Below, piece by piece: positions 24,636 through 35,300 of a DNA stretch of 64,000 nt. The stretch comes from Chloroflexota bacterium. GTDB lineage: Bacteria > Chloroflexota > Anaerolineae > Anaerolineales > UBA4823. A program made the position numbers and the translations under genes. Location of the stretch: positions 104,036 to 168,035 of the forward strand of contig JAKOUW010000120.1 in NCBI GenBank assembly GCA_029782365.1, given 5' to 3'. Numbering within the stretch: the stretch's first letter is position 1; each line of letters begins with the position of its first letter. The notes below the pieces were generated by a model. That model did no database searches and was not told the origin of the DNA. It saw nothing but the letters and a program-made list of their open reading frames with translations.

Positions 24636-26597
24636 TTGCCAGCGAATGAAATGCAAAGAGAGCTGATGGCAGCAGATTTTCTCGTTGTCGGGAATGTCAA
24701 TTTTGAAACAACGCTCAGGGTAGATGCGTTTCCACTTTCCTATGTGCCGGTGAGTTATGCTTTTGACAAAGTGAGTTCCCAAGTTTCCGGTGCAGGATAT
24801 AACCTGGCGCGCGCTCTCCTGGCTCTGGGAGGCTCAGAATCCAATCAGAAAGTGCGCCTTGCATCCTTGGTAGCTAACGATACTGCAGGCCAGCTCATTC
24901 AACAGCAGTTAGCCAAAGATGGACTTCTTTCACCAGCTTTGCTGCCCGTCCTGGCGCAGTCGCCGCAATCAGTTATCTTGGTAGATGATACAAGTCGGCG
25001 CATGATTCATACGGATCTTAAAGATATCCAAACCCAAATGTACCCATCCGAGCACTTTTCCAAATTCCTGGGCGGTTGTTCGATTGTTCTGGTGGGCAAT
25101 CTGAATTTTGCTCGAGGATTACTGCCGCTCGTCAGGCAGTCAGGCGTACTGCTGGCGTGCGATGTTCAAGATCTGGACAGCATCGACCAGGCTTACAATC
25201 TGGATTTTCTCCAAAGTGCTGATATTCTTTTTCTGAGCCATGAAAAACTGCCTCTACCGCCAATCGAGTGCGCCAACCAAATTTTGGAGCGCTACCCCGC
25301 GCGCCTGGTGGTGATCGGAATGGGCGAACAAGGCGCTCTTCTGCTTGACCGGGAAATTGGCCAGGGGCTGCGCTTTCCCGCCGTCCTGCCGCGCCCGCTG
25401 GTCAGTTCCACAGGCGCTGGGGATGCTTTATTTGCCTCATTTTGTTATTTTTACAATCTCACCCTGGATGCCTTCTCTGCTTTGCAGCGCGCGGTGGTTT
25501 TTGCCGGATATAAAACTGGAGCATTGGGTGGCAGCGAGGGGTTTTTAGAGGCGCCTGCCCTAGAAGAACTTTATTTGAAAGCTGGTTCGCCGGTTTATAT
25601 AATCCCTGGTAAGGATATGTCTGTTCCTCAACTCAGCTTGCGTTTTGTGCGCAGCCGCGCATCCGCCGAAGTATTGGCCTCTATCCACCAGGGCTGTATT
25701 CAGCGCGACCAGCTAGATCCGCTCAGCTTACAGCATGAGGTGCCTGGAATACAGGCAATCTCCGAAGCATTGGAAGAGGTGGAAAAGGACCCTTCGTCCA
25801 GCCAACGTTTGCTGCTGCAGGCAGGAAACCAGGCGATCGGATTCCTCAACCAGGATATCTGGCAAGAGGCCGACGATATGTGGGTGTATCTAAACCTGGG
25901 AAGGCTTTTGCCGGCCTGGAGGCGGCGGGGAATCGGCAGTTTCATGCTGCGCTTGAATGAATACCGTTTGCGCGCCCGGGCGGCAGTTGAGCATCCGGGC
26001 GGCAAAGCAGAACTGGCGGCCAACGCCAGCAGCTCTGAAATCGACGCCGCTGAACTATTGCGCGCTGCTGGTTATCAGGTGGCTTACAATGTGTTAGAAA
26101 TGAAACTGCCTGCCGATATCGCTCTGCCGCTGGCCCACCTGCCCGCCGGTTTTGAATTGCGCCCCGTCACTCCCGACGCTCTGTTACAAATAGCTTACAG
26201 CATCCAGGAGAGCTACCAGGGTGAGTATGACAATGATCGCTATGCCGATCGTTTTGACCCGCAAGTGTTCGCCCTGGAATTGAGTGAGCACAAACACGAC
26301 CGCTCTCTTTGGAAAGTTGCCTGGGCGGGCAGCGCTGTCGCCGGACAGGTGCTGTCACGCATCAGCGGCACCCTGGCGGAGGTCTTCGAAGTCAGTGTGC
26401 GCCCGGTCTATCGTAAGCGCGGATTGGCTCGCTGTCTGCTGCTCGAAGCTCTGCACACCCTGCGTCAGCGCGGCTTGCAGGAAATCCGTTTGCACACCGT
26501 GGCGGAATTTCCGACCCGGGCGCGCGACTTATACACCAGCGTGGGGTTTCGCGTCTTGAAAGTACACCCGCGCTATCGGAAATCGATGACTGCATAA
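24636..26597 (+). CDS. PfkB-type kinase fused to tandem GNAT acetyltransferase
   Basis: 653 residues from TTG 24636 (AAGGGG 5 nt upstream; an ATG at 24651 lacks an SD). Residues ~10-310 are a PfkB/ribokinase domain: GNVNFETTLRVDAFP, SGAGYNLARALLALGG, and the catalytic signature SSTGAGDALFASF. Residues ~325-490 form a first GNAT domain with acetyl-CoA loop PAWRRRGIGSFML. Residues ~505-650 form a second GNAT with VRPVYRKRGLARCLLLEAL and YTSVGFRV. Tandem GNAT pairs occur in mycothiol synthase MshD. Fusion to a sugar or nucleoside kinase suggests phosphorylation and N-acylation of one aminated metabolite (inference). Four genes with related chemistry follow. Confidence 0.75.
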   Translation: MPANEMQRELMAADFLVVGNVNFETTLRVDAFPLSYVPVSYAFDKVSSQVSGAGYNLARALLALGGSESNQKVRLASLVANDTAGQLIQQQLAKDGLLSPALLPVLAQSPQSVILVDDTSRRMIHTDLKDIQTQMYPSEHFSKFLGGCSIVLVGNLNFARGLLPLVRQSGVLLACDVQDLDSIDQAYNLDFLQSADILFLSHEKLPLPPIECANQILERYPARLVVIGMGEQGALLLDREIGQGLRFPAVLPRPLVSSTGAGDALFASFCYFYNLTLDAFSALQRAVVFAGYKTGALGGSEGFLEAPALEELYLKAGSPVYIIPGKDMSVPQLSLRFVRSRASAEVLASIHQGCIQRDQLDPLSLQHEVPGIQAISEALEEVEKDPSSSQRLLLQAGNQAIGFLNQDIWQEADDMWVYLNLGRLLPAWRRRGIGSFMLRLNEYRLRARAAVEHPGGKAELAANASSSEIDAAELLRAAGYQVAYNVLEMKLPADIALPLAHLPAGFELRPVTPDALLQIAYSIQESYQGEYDNDRYADRFDPQVFALELSEHKHDRSLWKVAWAGSAVAGQVLSRISGTLAEVFEVSVRPVYRKRGLARCLLLEALHTLRQRGLQEIRLHTVAEFPTRARDLYTSVGFRVLKVHPRYRKSMTA

Positions 26598-26611
26598 TCC
26601 GAGGAGACTCC

Positions 26612-27448
26612 ATGCTTCTACCCCTTTCAGACTGCTCCGGTGTGATCCAGCGACATGTTGCCTTCCCGTCGAACTTCGTTCCGGCGCGCAATGTGGATAT
26701 CTGGCTTCCCGAAGGTTACACGCCCGGAAGCTCCAAACGCTACCCCGTGTTATACATGCATGATGGACAAAACCTGTTTGATCCCTCCTACGCATTTGGC
26801 GGCGTGGACTGGGGCATTGACGAAGCGTTGTCTGCCCTATCGGCAGAGGGTCTGGTGCCAGAAACGATTGTTGTTGGAATTTGGAATAACGAAAACCGCT
26901 GGTGCGAATATATGCCCCAGATACCCTGGCAAGCTGAAGGTGGCGGTCGAATGCGCCAATTCTTGAAAGACCGCTGCAGCAGTATGCCCTGCATTTCGGA
27001 TAATTACCTGCAATTCCTGGTAAGTGAACTCAAACCGTTTATTGATCGTGCTTATCCAACCTTGCCTGAACGGGACAGGACCTTCATCATGGGTTCAAGC
27101 ATGGGCGGCTTGATTTCATTGTATGCATTGTGCTCCTATCCGCAGGTTTTCGGTGGAGCAGGCTGTCTTTCCGCACATTGGCCGGCAGGAGAAGAATACC
27201 TGGTAGATTACTTTTCGTCGGTTTTGCCAGCACCTGGGCATCATAAATTGTATTTCGATTTCGGTGACCAGGGAATGGACGCCTTGTACGAGCCTTACCA
27301 AAATCGCATGGATGGCTGGCTGAAAAAAGCTGGCTATAGCCAGGGAAAAGATTGTTTAACCCGCAAATTTCCGGGAGCGGATCACTCGGAGACGTACTGG
27401 CGGGCGCGTTTGGATGTGCCGCTCAAGTTTTTACTGCGCAGCGCGTAA
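26612..27448 (+). CDS. Alpha/beta-hydrolase esterase (Fes/esterase D type)
   Basis: 278 residues, no signal peptide, GAGGAGAC before the ATG. The nucleophile elbow is G-S-S-M-G-G in RTFIMGSSMGGLISLY (around 165). The N-terminal part PARNVDIWLPEGY, then YPVLYMHDGQNLFDP, is typical of the esterase D/enterochelin-esterase superfamily, and GADHSETYWRAR near the C-terminus supplies the catalytic His. It would cleave a carboxyl ester. It starts 14 nt after the kinase-GNAT gene, so the two are co-transcribed. A second, unrelated-in-detail esterase closes the cluster at 31479. Confidence 0.8.
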   Translation: MLLPLSDCSGVIQRHVAFPSNFVPARNVDIWLPEGYTPGSSKRYPVLYMHDGQNLFDPSYAFGGVDWGIDEALSALSAEGLVPETIVVGIWNNENRWCEYMPQIPWQAEGGGRMRQFLKDRCSSMPCISDNYLQFLVSELKPFIDRAYPTLPERDRTFIMGSSMGGLISLYALCSYPQVFGGAGCLSAHWPAGEEYLVDYFSSVLPAPGHHKLYFDFGDQGMDALYEPYQNRMDGWLKKAGYSQGKDCLTRKFPGADHSETYWRARLDVPLKFLLRSA

Positions 27449-27549
27449 GCGGTGTTGATCCGTGCTCGTGAGTTGACTGACAGGAAACCACTCCATGCCG
27501 GGAATGGTTTATAATTTATGCATTCGAATCATCACCGAAGGATGTGCAA

Positions 27550-30009
27550 ATGTTTAACCAATCGTTAAATGGCGCGTGGTCATTTCGCCAATCTGGTTCA
27601 GCCGATTGGCTGCCAGCCCATGTTCCCGGCGGAGTGCATACTGACTTGCTGGCTTTGGGGAAAATTCCCGACCCGTTCATAGCAGATAATGAGAAACAAG
27701 TGCAGTGGGTGGCTGAGGTCGATTGGGAATATCGATCGACTTTCCAGGCCCAAGATGGCTTGTTCACTGAGGGTGAACGCTGGCTGGTTTGCGATGGGTT
27801 AGATACGCTGGCCGATGTCTGGTTGAACGGCACCCTGGTCGGTAAAGCTAATAATATGTACCGGCGTTGGGAATGGAATGTCAGCGGTATACTTGTCAAC
27901 GGCGAGAATGAACTGAAAATTTTCTTCCGCGCGCCGGTGGCTTATATACGCGCCCGCCAGAGTGAAAAGCCCCTGGTTGGCGGCGGAGACATACCAGGTG
28001 GACCGCACCTGCGCAAAGCGCCTTGCCAGTGGGGGTGGGATTGGGGTCCGAAGCTTCCTCCCATCGGTATTTGGAAAGATATTTACCTGGAGTCTTTTTC
28101 TCAGGCACGCTTCAAAGATGTGCATGTGCGCCAGCGCCGCCAGGCGGGCAAATTCATTGTATCTGCGCAGGCCAGCCTTCACACGTTGAACAGCGGACCT
28201 TTTTTCGTCTCCGTCTGCCTGACCTCGCCGAGCGGCGTCCAGTTGAAGGCCGTAGGCGGTGTGCAGCGCGGCCAGGCTAATTTGGAAATCAGCGTGCCGC
28301 ATCCACAATTATGGTGGCCGAACGGTTATGGGGCGCAGCCTTTGTATTCTCTCGAAGTGACTTTGCAGACGGAAAACAGTATCCTCGATCAACGCACCTA
28401 CAACCTGGGCCTGCGGCAGATTGAACTGCGCCGCGAACCGGATGCCTGGGGAGAATCGTTTACATTTTTCGTCAATGATGTGCCTATTTTTGCCAAAGGC
28501 GCTGATTGGATCCCCGCCGACTCGTTCCCAACCCGTTTGACCATCCAGCACTTCGAAAAACTTTTATCCAGCGCGGTTACCGCGCATATGAATATGCTGC
28601 GTGTCTGGGGTGGCGGGTTGTACGAAGATGATCGATTTTACGACCTGTGCGACCGCATGGGAATTTTGATCTGGCAAGACTTTACTTTTGCCTGTGGCAT
28701 TTATCCGGAAGACGATTATTTTGCGGAAAATGTGCGCATTGAGGCCGTGGAAAATGTGCGGCGGCTGCGTCACCATGCCAGTCTGGCATTGTGGTGTGGC
28801 AATAATGAAATGGAGCAGGGATGGGCTGATTGGGGATGGAACCAACCTGCCCACGCGTTAAACCAGAGCCTGAAAGCAGGTTATGATCGTCTTTTCCACC
28901 ACCTGCTGCCGGCTGTGGTAGCGGCTGAAGATCCTGACACGCCATATTGGCCTTCGTCGGCTTCATCAGGCATCCCCTTTGCTCAACCGAACGGCGACCA
29001 ACGCGGCGATATGCATTATTGGGAAGTTTGGCACAGCCGCAAGCCCTTTACAGCTTACCGGACGCAGTATCCGAGATTCATGAGCGAGTTTGGTTTCCAG
29101 GCTCTGCCGACATACCCGACGGTTCAGACGTACGCCAGCCCACAAGATCAAAATATGACTTCCTACATAATGGAACACCACCAGCGTTCCGGTTCTGGCA
29201 ACGGCCTGATCATTGCCCAGATGACGGATACATTCCGCATGCCGCGCGATTTTCGCTCGCTGGTTTACCTCAGCATGGTTCTGCAGGCCGAGGGCATCCG
29301 CTACGGTGTGGAGCATTGGAGGCGCAACCGTGCCCGCGTGAGTGGAACGCTGTATTGGCAGTTGAATGACTGCTGGCCGGTGGCCTCCTGGTCGTCGCTG
29401 GATTACTACGGGCGGTGGAAGGCACTGCATTATGCTGCCCGCCGATTCTATGCGCCGGTGATGCTTTCTATCGAAGATGTGGGCAAAGTGATGGCGGTGC
29501 ATGTGACCAGCGATCTGACCACCGGATGGCACGGTCAATTGGCCTGGCGCTTGGAGAACCTGGCTGGAGAAATACTGGCCTCAGGCGCCGAGGAAGTGCT
29601 TGCAGCTCCGCTGGCCAATACCGCTGTCACGTCTGTCGATTTCACCGAGCTTGTTTCGGACGCTAATCTCCGTCGGACGATCTTTGTGTGTGAGTTGAGC
29701 CGGCAGAGCGAAACAATCGCCACAAACATCGCCACGTTTGCGCCAAACAAACACCTGGAGTTAACCGATCCGGATATTGAAACCAACCTGTCTGTTCGAA
29801 ATGGAAAAATCTCCATACACCTGAAGGCCAGCAGCCTGGCGCGTTTTGTCGAGTTATCTCTGGAAGGTGCGGATGTGATTTTTAGCGACAACTATTTTGA
29901 TCTGCCGGCTCAACGGGAGCGCACAATCACGGCTCAACTGCCCGCTGGCTGGACATCCGAACAGGCGAAATCTGCGTTGAGAGTCACTTCATTGTATGAT
30001 TCGTTTTAG
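27550..30009 (+). CDS. Beta-mannosidase (glycoside hydrolase family 2)
   Basis: 819 residues from ATG 27550 (GAAGGA 7 nt upstream; TATAAT at 27510-27515). No signal peptide, so cytoplasmic. The N-terminal jelly-roll begins LNGAWSFRQSG and VPGGVHTDLLALGKIPDPF, standard for beta-mannosidases. The catalytic TIM barrel shows RVWGGGLYEDDRFYDLCD, the acid/base Glu in WCGNNEMEQG and the nucleophile Glu in FMSEFGFQALP. It releases mannose from the non-reducing end of beta-mannosides. The promoter contains AAACCA (27486-27491) and TGGTTT (27505-27510) as possible operator arms around the region just upstream of the -10. Confidence 0.9.
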   Translation: MFNQSLNGAWSFRQSGSADWLPAHVPGGVHTDLLALGKIPDPFIADNEKQVQWVAEVDWEYRSTFQAQDGLFTEGERWLVCDGLDTLADVWLNGTLVGKANNMYRRWEWNVSGILVNGENELKIFFRAPVAYIRARQSEKPLVGGGDIPGGPHLRKAPCQWGWDWGPKLPPIGIWKDIYLESFSQARFKDVHVRQRRQAGKFIVSAQASLHTLNSGPFFVSVCLTSPSGVQLKAVGGVQRGQANLEISVPHPQLWWPNGYGAQPLYSLEVTLQTENSILDQRTYNLGLRQIELRREPDAWGESFTFFVNDVPIFAKGADWIPADSFPTRLTIQHFEKLLSSAVTAHMNMLRVWGGGLYEDDRFYDLCDRMGILIWQDFTFACGIYPEDDYFAENVRIEAVENVRRLRHHASLALWCGNNEMEQGWADWGWNQPAHALNQSLKAGYDRLFHHLLPAVVAAEDPDTPYWPSSASSGIPFAQPNGDQRGDMHYWEVWHSRKPFTAYRTQYPRFMSEFGFQALPTYPTVQTYASPQDQNMTSYIMEHHQRSGSGNGLIIAQMTDTFRMPRDFRSLVYLSMVLQAEGIRYGVEHWRRNRARVSGTLYWQLNDCWPVASWSSLDYYGRWKALHYAARRFYAPVMLSIEDVGKVMAVHVTSDLTTGWHGQLAWRLENLAGEILASGAEEVLAAPLANTAVTSVDFTELVSDANLRRTIFVCELSRQSETIATNIATFAPNKHLELTDPDIETNLSVRNGKISIHLKASSLARFVELSLEGADVIFSDNYFDLPAQRERTITAQLPAGWTSEQAKSALRVTSLYDSF

Positions 30010-30034
30010 CAGGCTTCAAATAGATGGATCATAA

Positions 30035-30400
30035 ATGATGAACGGGCCAGCGCTCTTGACCGTGAAACAGTTCAACCAGGCCTTGAATGACCGGGATGTG
30101 GATGGGATGCTGGCCTGCATGTCTCCGGGCTGTGTGTTTGAAAACACCTATCCCCCGCCTGACGGCGAACGCATTGTCGGCCTACCGGCCCAGCGCCTCT
30201 TCTGGCAGGCTTTTTTTGAAGGTTCAAGGGAATGTGAGATCTCCATTGAGGAAATCTTTAGCTATGAAGAGCGCGTGGTGATGCGCTGGGTGTATCGTTG
30301 GGTAGACCTGGCCGGCGCCGTCGGGCACATTCGCGGCGTGGATCTTTATCGGTTAGAAAATGACCTGATCGTTGAGAAACTCTCCTACGTGAAGGGCTGA
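30035..30400 (+). CDS. NTF2/SnoaL-like protein
   Basis: 121 residues with the cone-shaped NTF2 fold pattern: FNQALNDRDVDGMLACMSPG, VFENTYPPPDGERIVG, FFEGSRECEISIEEIFSYEE and GVDLYRLENDLIVEKLSYVKG. Such proteins are usually isomerases, cyclases or small-molecule binders; no specific catalytic residues can be named here. It lies 25 nt after the beta-mannosidase gene and 80 nt before the ATP-grasp gene, so it probably belongs to the same transcript. Confidence 0.75.
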   Translation: MMNGPALLTVKQFNQALNDRDVDGMLACMSPGCVFENTYPPPDGERIVGLPAQRLFWQAFFEGSRECEISIEEIFSYEERVVMRWVYRWVDLAGAVGHIRGVDLYRLENDLIVEKLSYVKG

Positions 30401-30480
30401 CCCGTTCTCGCTTCTTGGTGACACAGGCGGGCAGCGCAGTATCAAAATATTTGGGAAATATCATCTGAGCAAAAACGGTG

Positions 30481-31455
30481 ATGAAAATTTGCGTTCTCGT
30501 TGACCTTGACCTGGATGGTTCCGAGTCGCCTTTTAAAGACCTGGACGCTGTGCCGAACCCTGCTTATTACCTCAATGGTCATGTGGTAGAGACCCACTCC
30601 TTGACCAAGACCTGGGGAATCCAGTTGGTGCGGGAGTTAGCCACCAGGGATTTTGATGTCTTTATGAATATGTGTGACGGCGCGCCGGATGAAGATCGAC
30701 CGGGTGTAGAAGTGGTTGAAGCCTTGATGGAATTGGGGGTAGCTTTTACTGGAGCAGATGTTCATTTTTATAACCCCAGCCGTGAGGAAATGAAACAAGT
30801 TTGCCACCGCTACGCGATTCCAACACCAGGCTCGGTCTCGGTGTACACTTTGTATGAACTTGAAAAGACCGTGGAGCACCTTCGTTATCCTTTGATCGTC
30901 AAGCATTACAATTCATACGGCTCGATCGGGTTAGGCCGGGATTCGCGTGTGAGGAGTTTTGAAGAGCTGCATCACAAGACTGCAGAGATGCTCACGGCAC
31001 ACCAGGGCGCTCTCATCGAAGAGTTCATCGAAGGGCGTGAATTCAGCGTGCTGGTGGCAGAAAATCCGGACAATCCTGAATTGCCTGTGGTTTTTCCGGC
31101 GGTGGAAATGGTTTTTCCTCCAGGTGAGACTTTTAAACATTTTGAGCTTAAGTGGGTGGATTACGCCTGCCTGCACGTGACACCTTGCATGGATGAGGTT
31201 TTGAATACTCGCCTCGGCCAAATGACGCGCGGACTGTTCCTCGGGCTGGGCGGCCGTTCTTACGCTCGTTGTGATTTACGTGTAGACTATCAGGGCCGGC
31301 CATATATGCTGGAAATCAACCCCAACTGTGCGGTGTTCTTGATGCCTGGGCAGGAAGGTATGGCGGATCATATACTGAAATATGCCCCAGGTCAGCATGC
31401 ATATTTTCTAGATCTGATCTTGAGATCTGCCCTCAAGCATCGAAAAAACGGTTGA
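30481..31455 (+). CDS. D-Ala-D-Ala-ligase-like ATP-grasp enzyme
   Basis: 324 residues. The N-terminal domain is MKICVLVDLDLDGS with FDVFMNMCDGAPDEDRPG. The central ATP-grasp lid shows YPLIVKHYNSYGSIGLGRDS and LIEEFIEGREFSVLVAEN. The C-terminal metal site shows YARCDLRVDYQGRPYMLEINPNC (the E-I-N-P-N signature). It should ligate a carboxylate to an amine using ATP. The canonical ligase has the catalytic triad Glu-Ser-Tyr in other contexts, and vancomycin-type or cell-wall neighbours are absent, so this is probably a peptide or amino-acid ligase of a small-molecule pathway rather than Ddl (inference). The next gene follows after 23 nt. Confidence 0.8.
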   Translation: MKICVLVDLDLDGSESPFKDLDAVPNPAYYLNGHVVETHSLTKTWGIQLVRELATRDFDVFMNMCDGAPDEDRPGVEVVEALMELGVAFTGADVHFYNPSREEMKQVCHRYAIPTPGSVSVYTLYELEKTVEHLRYPLIVKHYNSYGSIGLGRDSRVRSFEELHHKTAEMLTAHQGALIEEFIEGREFSVLVAENPDNPELPVVFPAVEMVFPPGETFKHFELKWVDYACLHVTPCMDEVLNTRLGQMTRGLFLGLGGRSYARCDLRVDYQGRPYMLEINPNCAVFLMPGQEGMADHILKYAPGQHAYFLDLILRSALKHRKNG

Positions 31456-31478
31456 GTTTTATCGGTAAAGGCGCTTGT

Positions 31479-32372
31479 ATGACTCTAAACTTAGAATCCC
31501 CTCAAGGCATTTCGGCCAAGGACCAGGCTTTCTTTGATCAAAGCTGCTCTGGCAATGAGCCTTACAAGTTAAGCCCCGATTCGCTCCCCCAACCTGGCGT
31601 ACCGCGTGGTGAGATTATCCCTTACCATTGGCGCAGCGAGCGAATTTACCCGGGGGTGGAGCGTGATTTCTGGCTGTATATCCCACGCCAGCATGATGAG
31701 GCTTTTCCGCTAAATTTAATGGTGTTCCAGGATGGCGCCAGTTACCTGGGTCCAAATGTCAATGCGGCGGCTGTCTTTGACAATTTGATTCATTCAGGCG
31801 AGATCCCGTTGATGGCCGGGCTGTTCGTCAATCCGGGCGACCGCGGGCCAGGCAACCCGACTTACGGCGGGAAGGATAATCGCAGTTTCGAATATGATTC
31901 CCTTTCGGATCTGTATGTTCGTTTTTTGATCGAAGAATTAATTCCTGAGATCGAGAAACGTGTGCACATAACACATGATCCGGAGGGGCGCGGGATTTGC
32001 GGCATGAGTTCGGGGGGCATTTGCGCCTTCACGGCAGCCTGGCAGCGCCCGGATGCTTTCCGCAAAGTCGTCAGCCACTGCGGCAGTTTTGCCGATATTC
32101 GCGGAGGAAACCAATACCCAGCTCTGGTGCGTAAAACACCCGCCAGACCGCTGCGCGTTTTTCTGCAAACTGGCCAAAACGACCTGGATGTCATTTTTGG
32201 TAACTGGCCGATCGCAAACCAGGATATGGCTTCTGCTCTGGCCTATCGTGAATACGATTTTCGATTTGTCCTCGGTCTGGGTGGCCACACCTTGAAACAC
32301 GGCGGGGCAATTTTCCCCGACACCTTGCGCTGGCTTTGGCGCCCAAAGACGGCGCAGGGGTCTTCAGCATGA
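31479..32372 (+). CDS. Enterochelin-esterase-like hydrolase
   Basis: 297 residues from ATG 31479 (AAAGGCG upstream; a TTG at 31452 overlapping the previous gene is possible). It shows RDFWLYIPRQHDEAFPLNLMVFQDG, FVNPGDRGPGNPTYGGKDNR, YVRFLIEELIPEIEKRV, the nucleophile elbow GMSSGGICAF and the catalytic His in GLGGHTLKHGG. This is the Fes/IroD/IroE branch of esterases. No siderophore synthetase is present, so the substrate is unknown. It converges on the Kelch giant with 16 nt between stops and no obvious terminator. Confidence 0.8.
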   Translation: MTLNLESPQGISAKDQAFFDQSCSGNEPYKLSPDSLPQPGVPRGEIIPYHWRSERIYPGVERDFWLYIPRQHDEAFPLNLMVFQDGASYLGPNVNAAAVFDNLIHSGEIPLMAGLFVNPGDRGPGNPTYGGKDNRSFEYDSLSDLYVRFLIEELIPEIEKRVHITHDPEGRGICGMSSGGICAFTAAWQRPDAFRKVVSHCGSFADIRGGNQYPALVRKTPARPLRVFLQTGQNDLDVIFGNWPIANQDMASALAYREYDFRFVLGLGGHTLKHGGAIFPDTLRWLWRPKTAQGSSA

Positions 32373-32388
32373 TGCGTCCAGGGGTAAT

Positions 32389-35300
32389 TTATGGTCCTTT
32401 GTTGATCAACGGCGAGAATAATTTGAAGTTGCTCACCACAGTCACGGCTACCGGTATTTTTATATTGAAATTGTTTAAATCGCTGGTGCGCAATTGCAGG
32501 GTGGCCATGTAAGTGCTGCTGACGGTCATGGTTGGCAGGGCGGAAATGGTGATATTCACTGTTTGCGCAGCACCCCCTGCCAGGCTGCCGAAAGTGGGCG
32601 ATTCGCTCAGCCACGGCACATTGCTGTTTGTCAACCCATCCAGGCGAATCTCATCCAGGGCGACATCATTGCCATCGCTGCCCAGGTATTGGAAACCGAT
32701 ACGAATCGGGCCGTTGGGCAGCTTCGTTGTTAGGTCAAATACTGATTGCGACCAGATCCAGGTGCCAGCCCAGGCCGAGTCAGCTTTGCCGACGAAGATA
32801 TCATCCCCGCCGCCAGGCGCGCCGATCACAATCCAAACATTTAGATCGCAGTTATCGTGGTTGTCGCGACACCAAAATGGATCGCCCATCGACCAAAAAG
32901 ACAGGATTCCTTCTGTGATTTGGATGGGGGGGCTGACCAGCCATTCATTTTGGTTAAAATTCCAGTGGATCGCGGCGGCGCGAGTGCCGGTGTAAACCAT
33001 GCTGGCTGTATTGGTGATGACCCAGGTATTGGAGCTGTTCACGACCTGGCGCGTCCATCCGGCAGGGGGCATCAACCCGCTTTCGAAGCCCTGGCTGAAG
33101 ATTGCCTGGTCCGGTGCATTGGGCACAAAGACCGGCCAGGTTTTTCCGCTTTGCACAGGCGCCTGGCGGGCGAGGGGATCATACGTTCCAGCAGGGCTGC
33201 GTATATCCGCGGCGCTGGCAAGTCCGCTGATTTCATAAAGATTCCAAGTGTAGCTGGATGCGCCCAGGTTCTGCAGGTTGATTTGGCGGGAAGCCGTTTT
33301 CCCCTGGGCCACTTGCAGGTTAATTTGAGCCGGGCTGGCCTTGGCGCAGGGCGCTGCCAGGCGCAGGTCAAAGTTCTGGGTGCTGGTCTGGCCGGCAGTC
33401 AGCGATATTCCGCCTGCCTGCTGGGTAACTTGACCGGCATAACTGACAGTCAGGGTGATTGGTTTCCTGCCTGCATCCAGCCAATAAGTGTACCCGCCTT
33501 GAGCATTGGTCTTAAGGGTGGCGGTCATCCCGCTGTGATCTTTAATCAGCACATCTGCCTGGTTGAGCAGCACAGGCGACGTGTCGCAGTAGCCCAAACT
33601 GCGCACGACGCCCGTAACTTTTCCCCACGCAGCCGGGGCCTGTACCGTCATAGTGACAGGCACGCTACCTTGCCCGGCTGGTGTGTCATTATTAATCATT
33701 AAATTGGCGAAATAACTTCCCGGTTGAGTTATCGTCGAGACGCTGGCGTTGAAAGTCAGAGCCAGCCGGCGCGTGGAACCAGGTTTGTTGGAGGAAAATG
33801 CGCCTGTGGTTGGCAGAACACTCAACCAGGGCACATTGTTGACGCCGTAATGACATTTCAAGCCGCTGTCCAGGTATTGGTTGGTGCCGTAGTTGGTGCG
33901 GTTATTATTGCCACCCAAGGCATAAATGCGGTTGGATGCGCACACGCTGCCTGCCCCGACCACAGGCTGGGAGAGGGTGTCTGGCTCAAGCACCCAATTT
34001 CCTCCAGGAAATGCGCTGTAATCATAGCTGTATGTTGAATCATAAGCGGTAAACGCACCGCTGACCAGCCGGCCCCCGCCGGCCACGTATAATTTTGTGC
34101 CATACCAGGCCGCGATTGGACTGAGGCGCGCCTGCGGCAGTGGTGGGCCGCTGGCCCAGGTATTGTTATTGGGGTCGTAACGCTGAACCGCCGCCAGTTC
34201 ACTGCTCGCCGCGCCGCCCACAATATAGATGTAATCACCAACAGTCAGGGCCGCGCCGTACTCTGCAGCTACCGGCATGGCGGCATTCATATTTTGCCAG
34301 GCGTTAGTCAATGGATTGTACATCCAGGTTTCGCTGTTTGGGCCGGGACTGCCGCCAATGGCATACAGTTTTTTGTTGTAGGCTGTCAGCATGGGTGTGC
34401 GGATATTCGGCCAGCTAGAATGAGCCCAGGTGTTATGGATTGTGTCATATACCTGGAATTCGTTGGTGTGACTGCTGCCGGTGTAACCACCCACCAGATA
34501 AATAAAATTGCCGATGCAGGCTGCCTGCAGGTTCGTCAGAGCAACCGGCATGGCTGCCAGGGTTGTCCAGGAATTATCAGCCGGGTTGTAGCGGAAGGCT
34601 TCATTCACCACACCGAAGACCGTTTGACCACCGAAAAGATACAGGGTTGTGCCATCGCAAGAAGCGGCGGCTGCGCGCACACGTGGGCCGGTTGGGATCA
34701 ATGCGCCGCTGGCCCAGGCATTGGGCCCCTGCTGCGGTGGATTTTTGGCACCCCCTATAGGCGCCAGCTCAAATGGATGCTCTGCGGCCGGCCAACTGCT
34801 CACTTTGGGCTTGTACGGTGTGTGCCCAACCGGAAACAATGGATTGAACCCGCCCACCGTCGCCGTGATCTCGAACACCGCCGGCCCCAGGCCGATATTC
34901 GTAATGGTCAAGGGGCTGGTAGCGATGCTGCCCCAGGGCAGGCTGACGCTGATGCCGTTCGGAGTGTATTTCAATTTGCCGGCATGAAGGGTGAAATCCT
35001 GGCGCACGGTACTGTTCAACAATACTGGTACGGTCATAGTTTTGACTTCAAAGCCGGTGTGAGTGGCTGTGAAGATATGGCTTCCCGCAGGGGAGAAGGC
35101 CGTGTAAAATGCCGAGCCTACAGCCGGGTCGCCGGTTGCCTTCGTCGAGTAAACACGTCCGCTGTCAGTGTGGATAGTGGTGTTGGTCAGAGACGAGCCA
35201 GTGTCTCCATTCGTCACGGTTCCCACAACCAGGCCGCCGCTCTCAACACTGCACTGCGGATCGAGAGCAAGATCGTCAAGGTGAACATCGTAGCCGAAAT

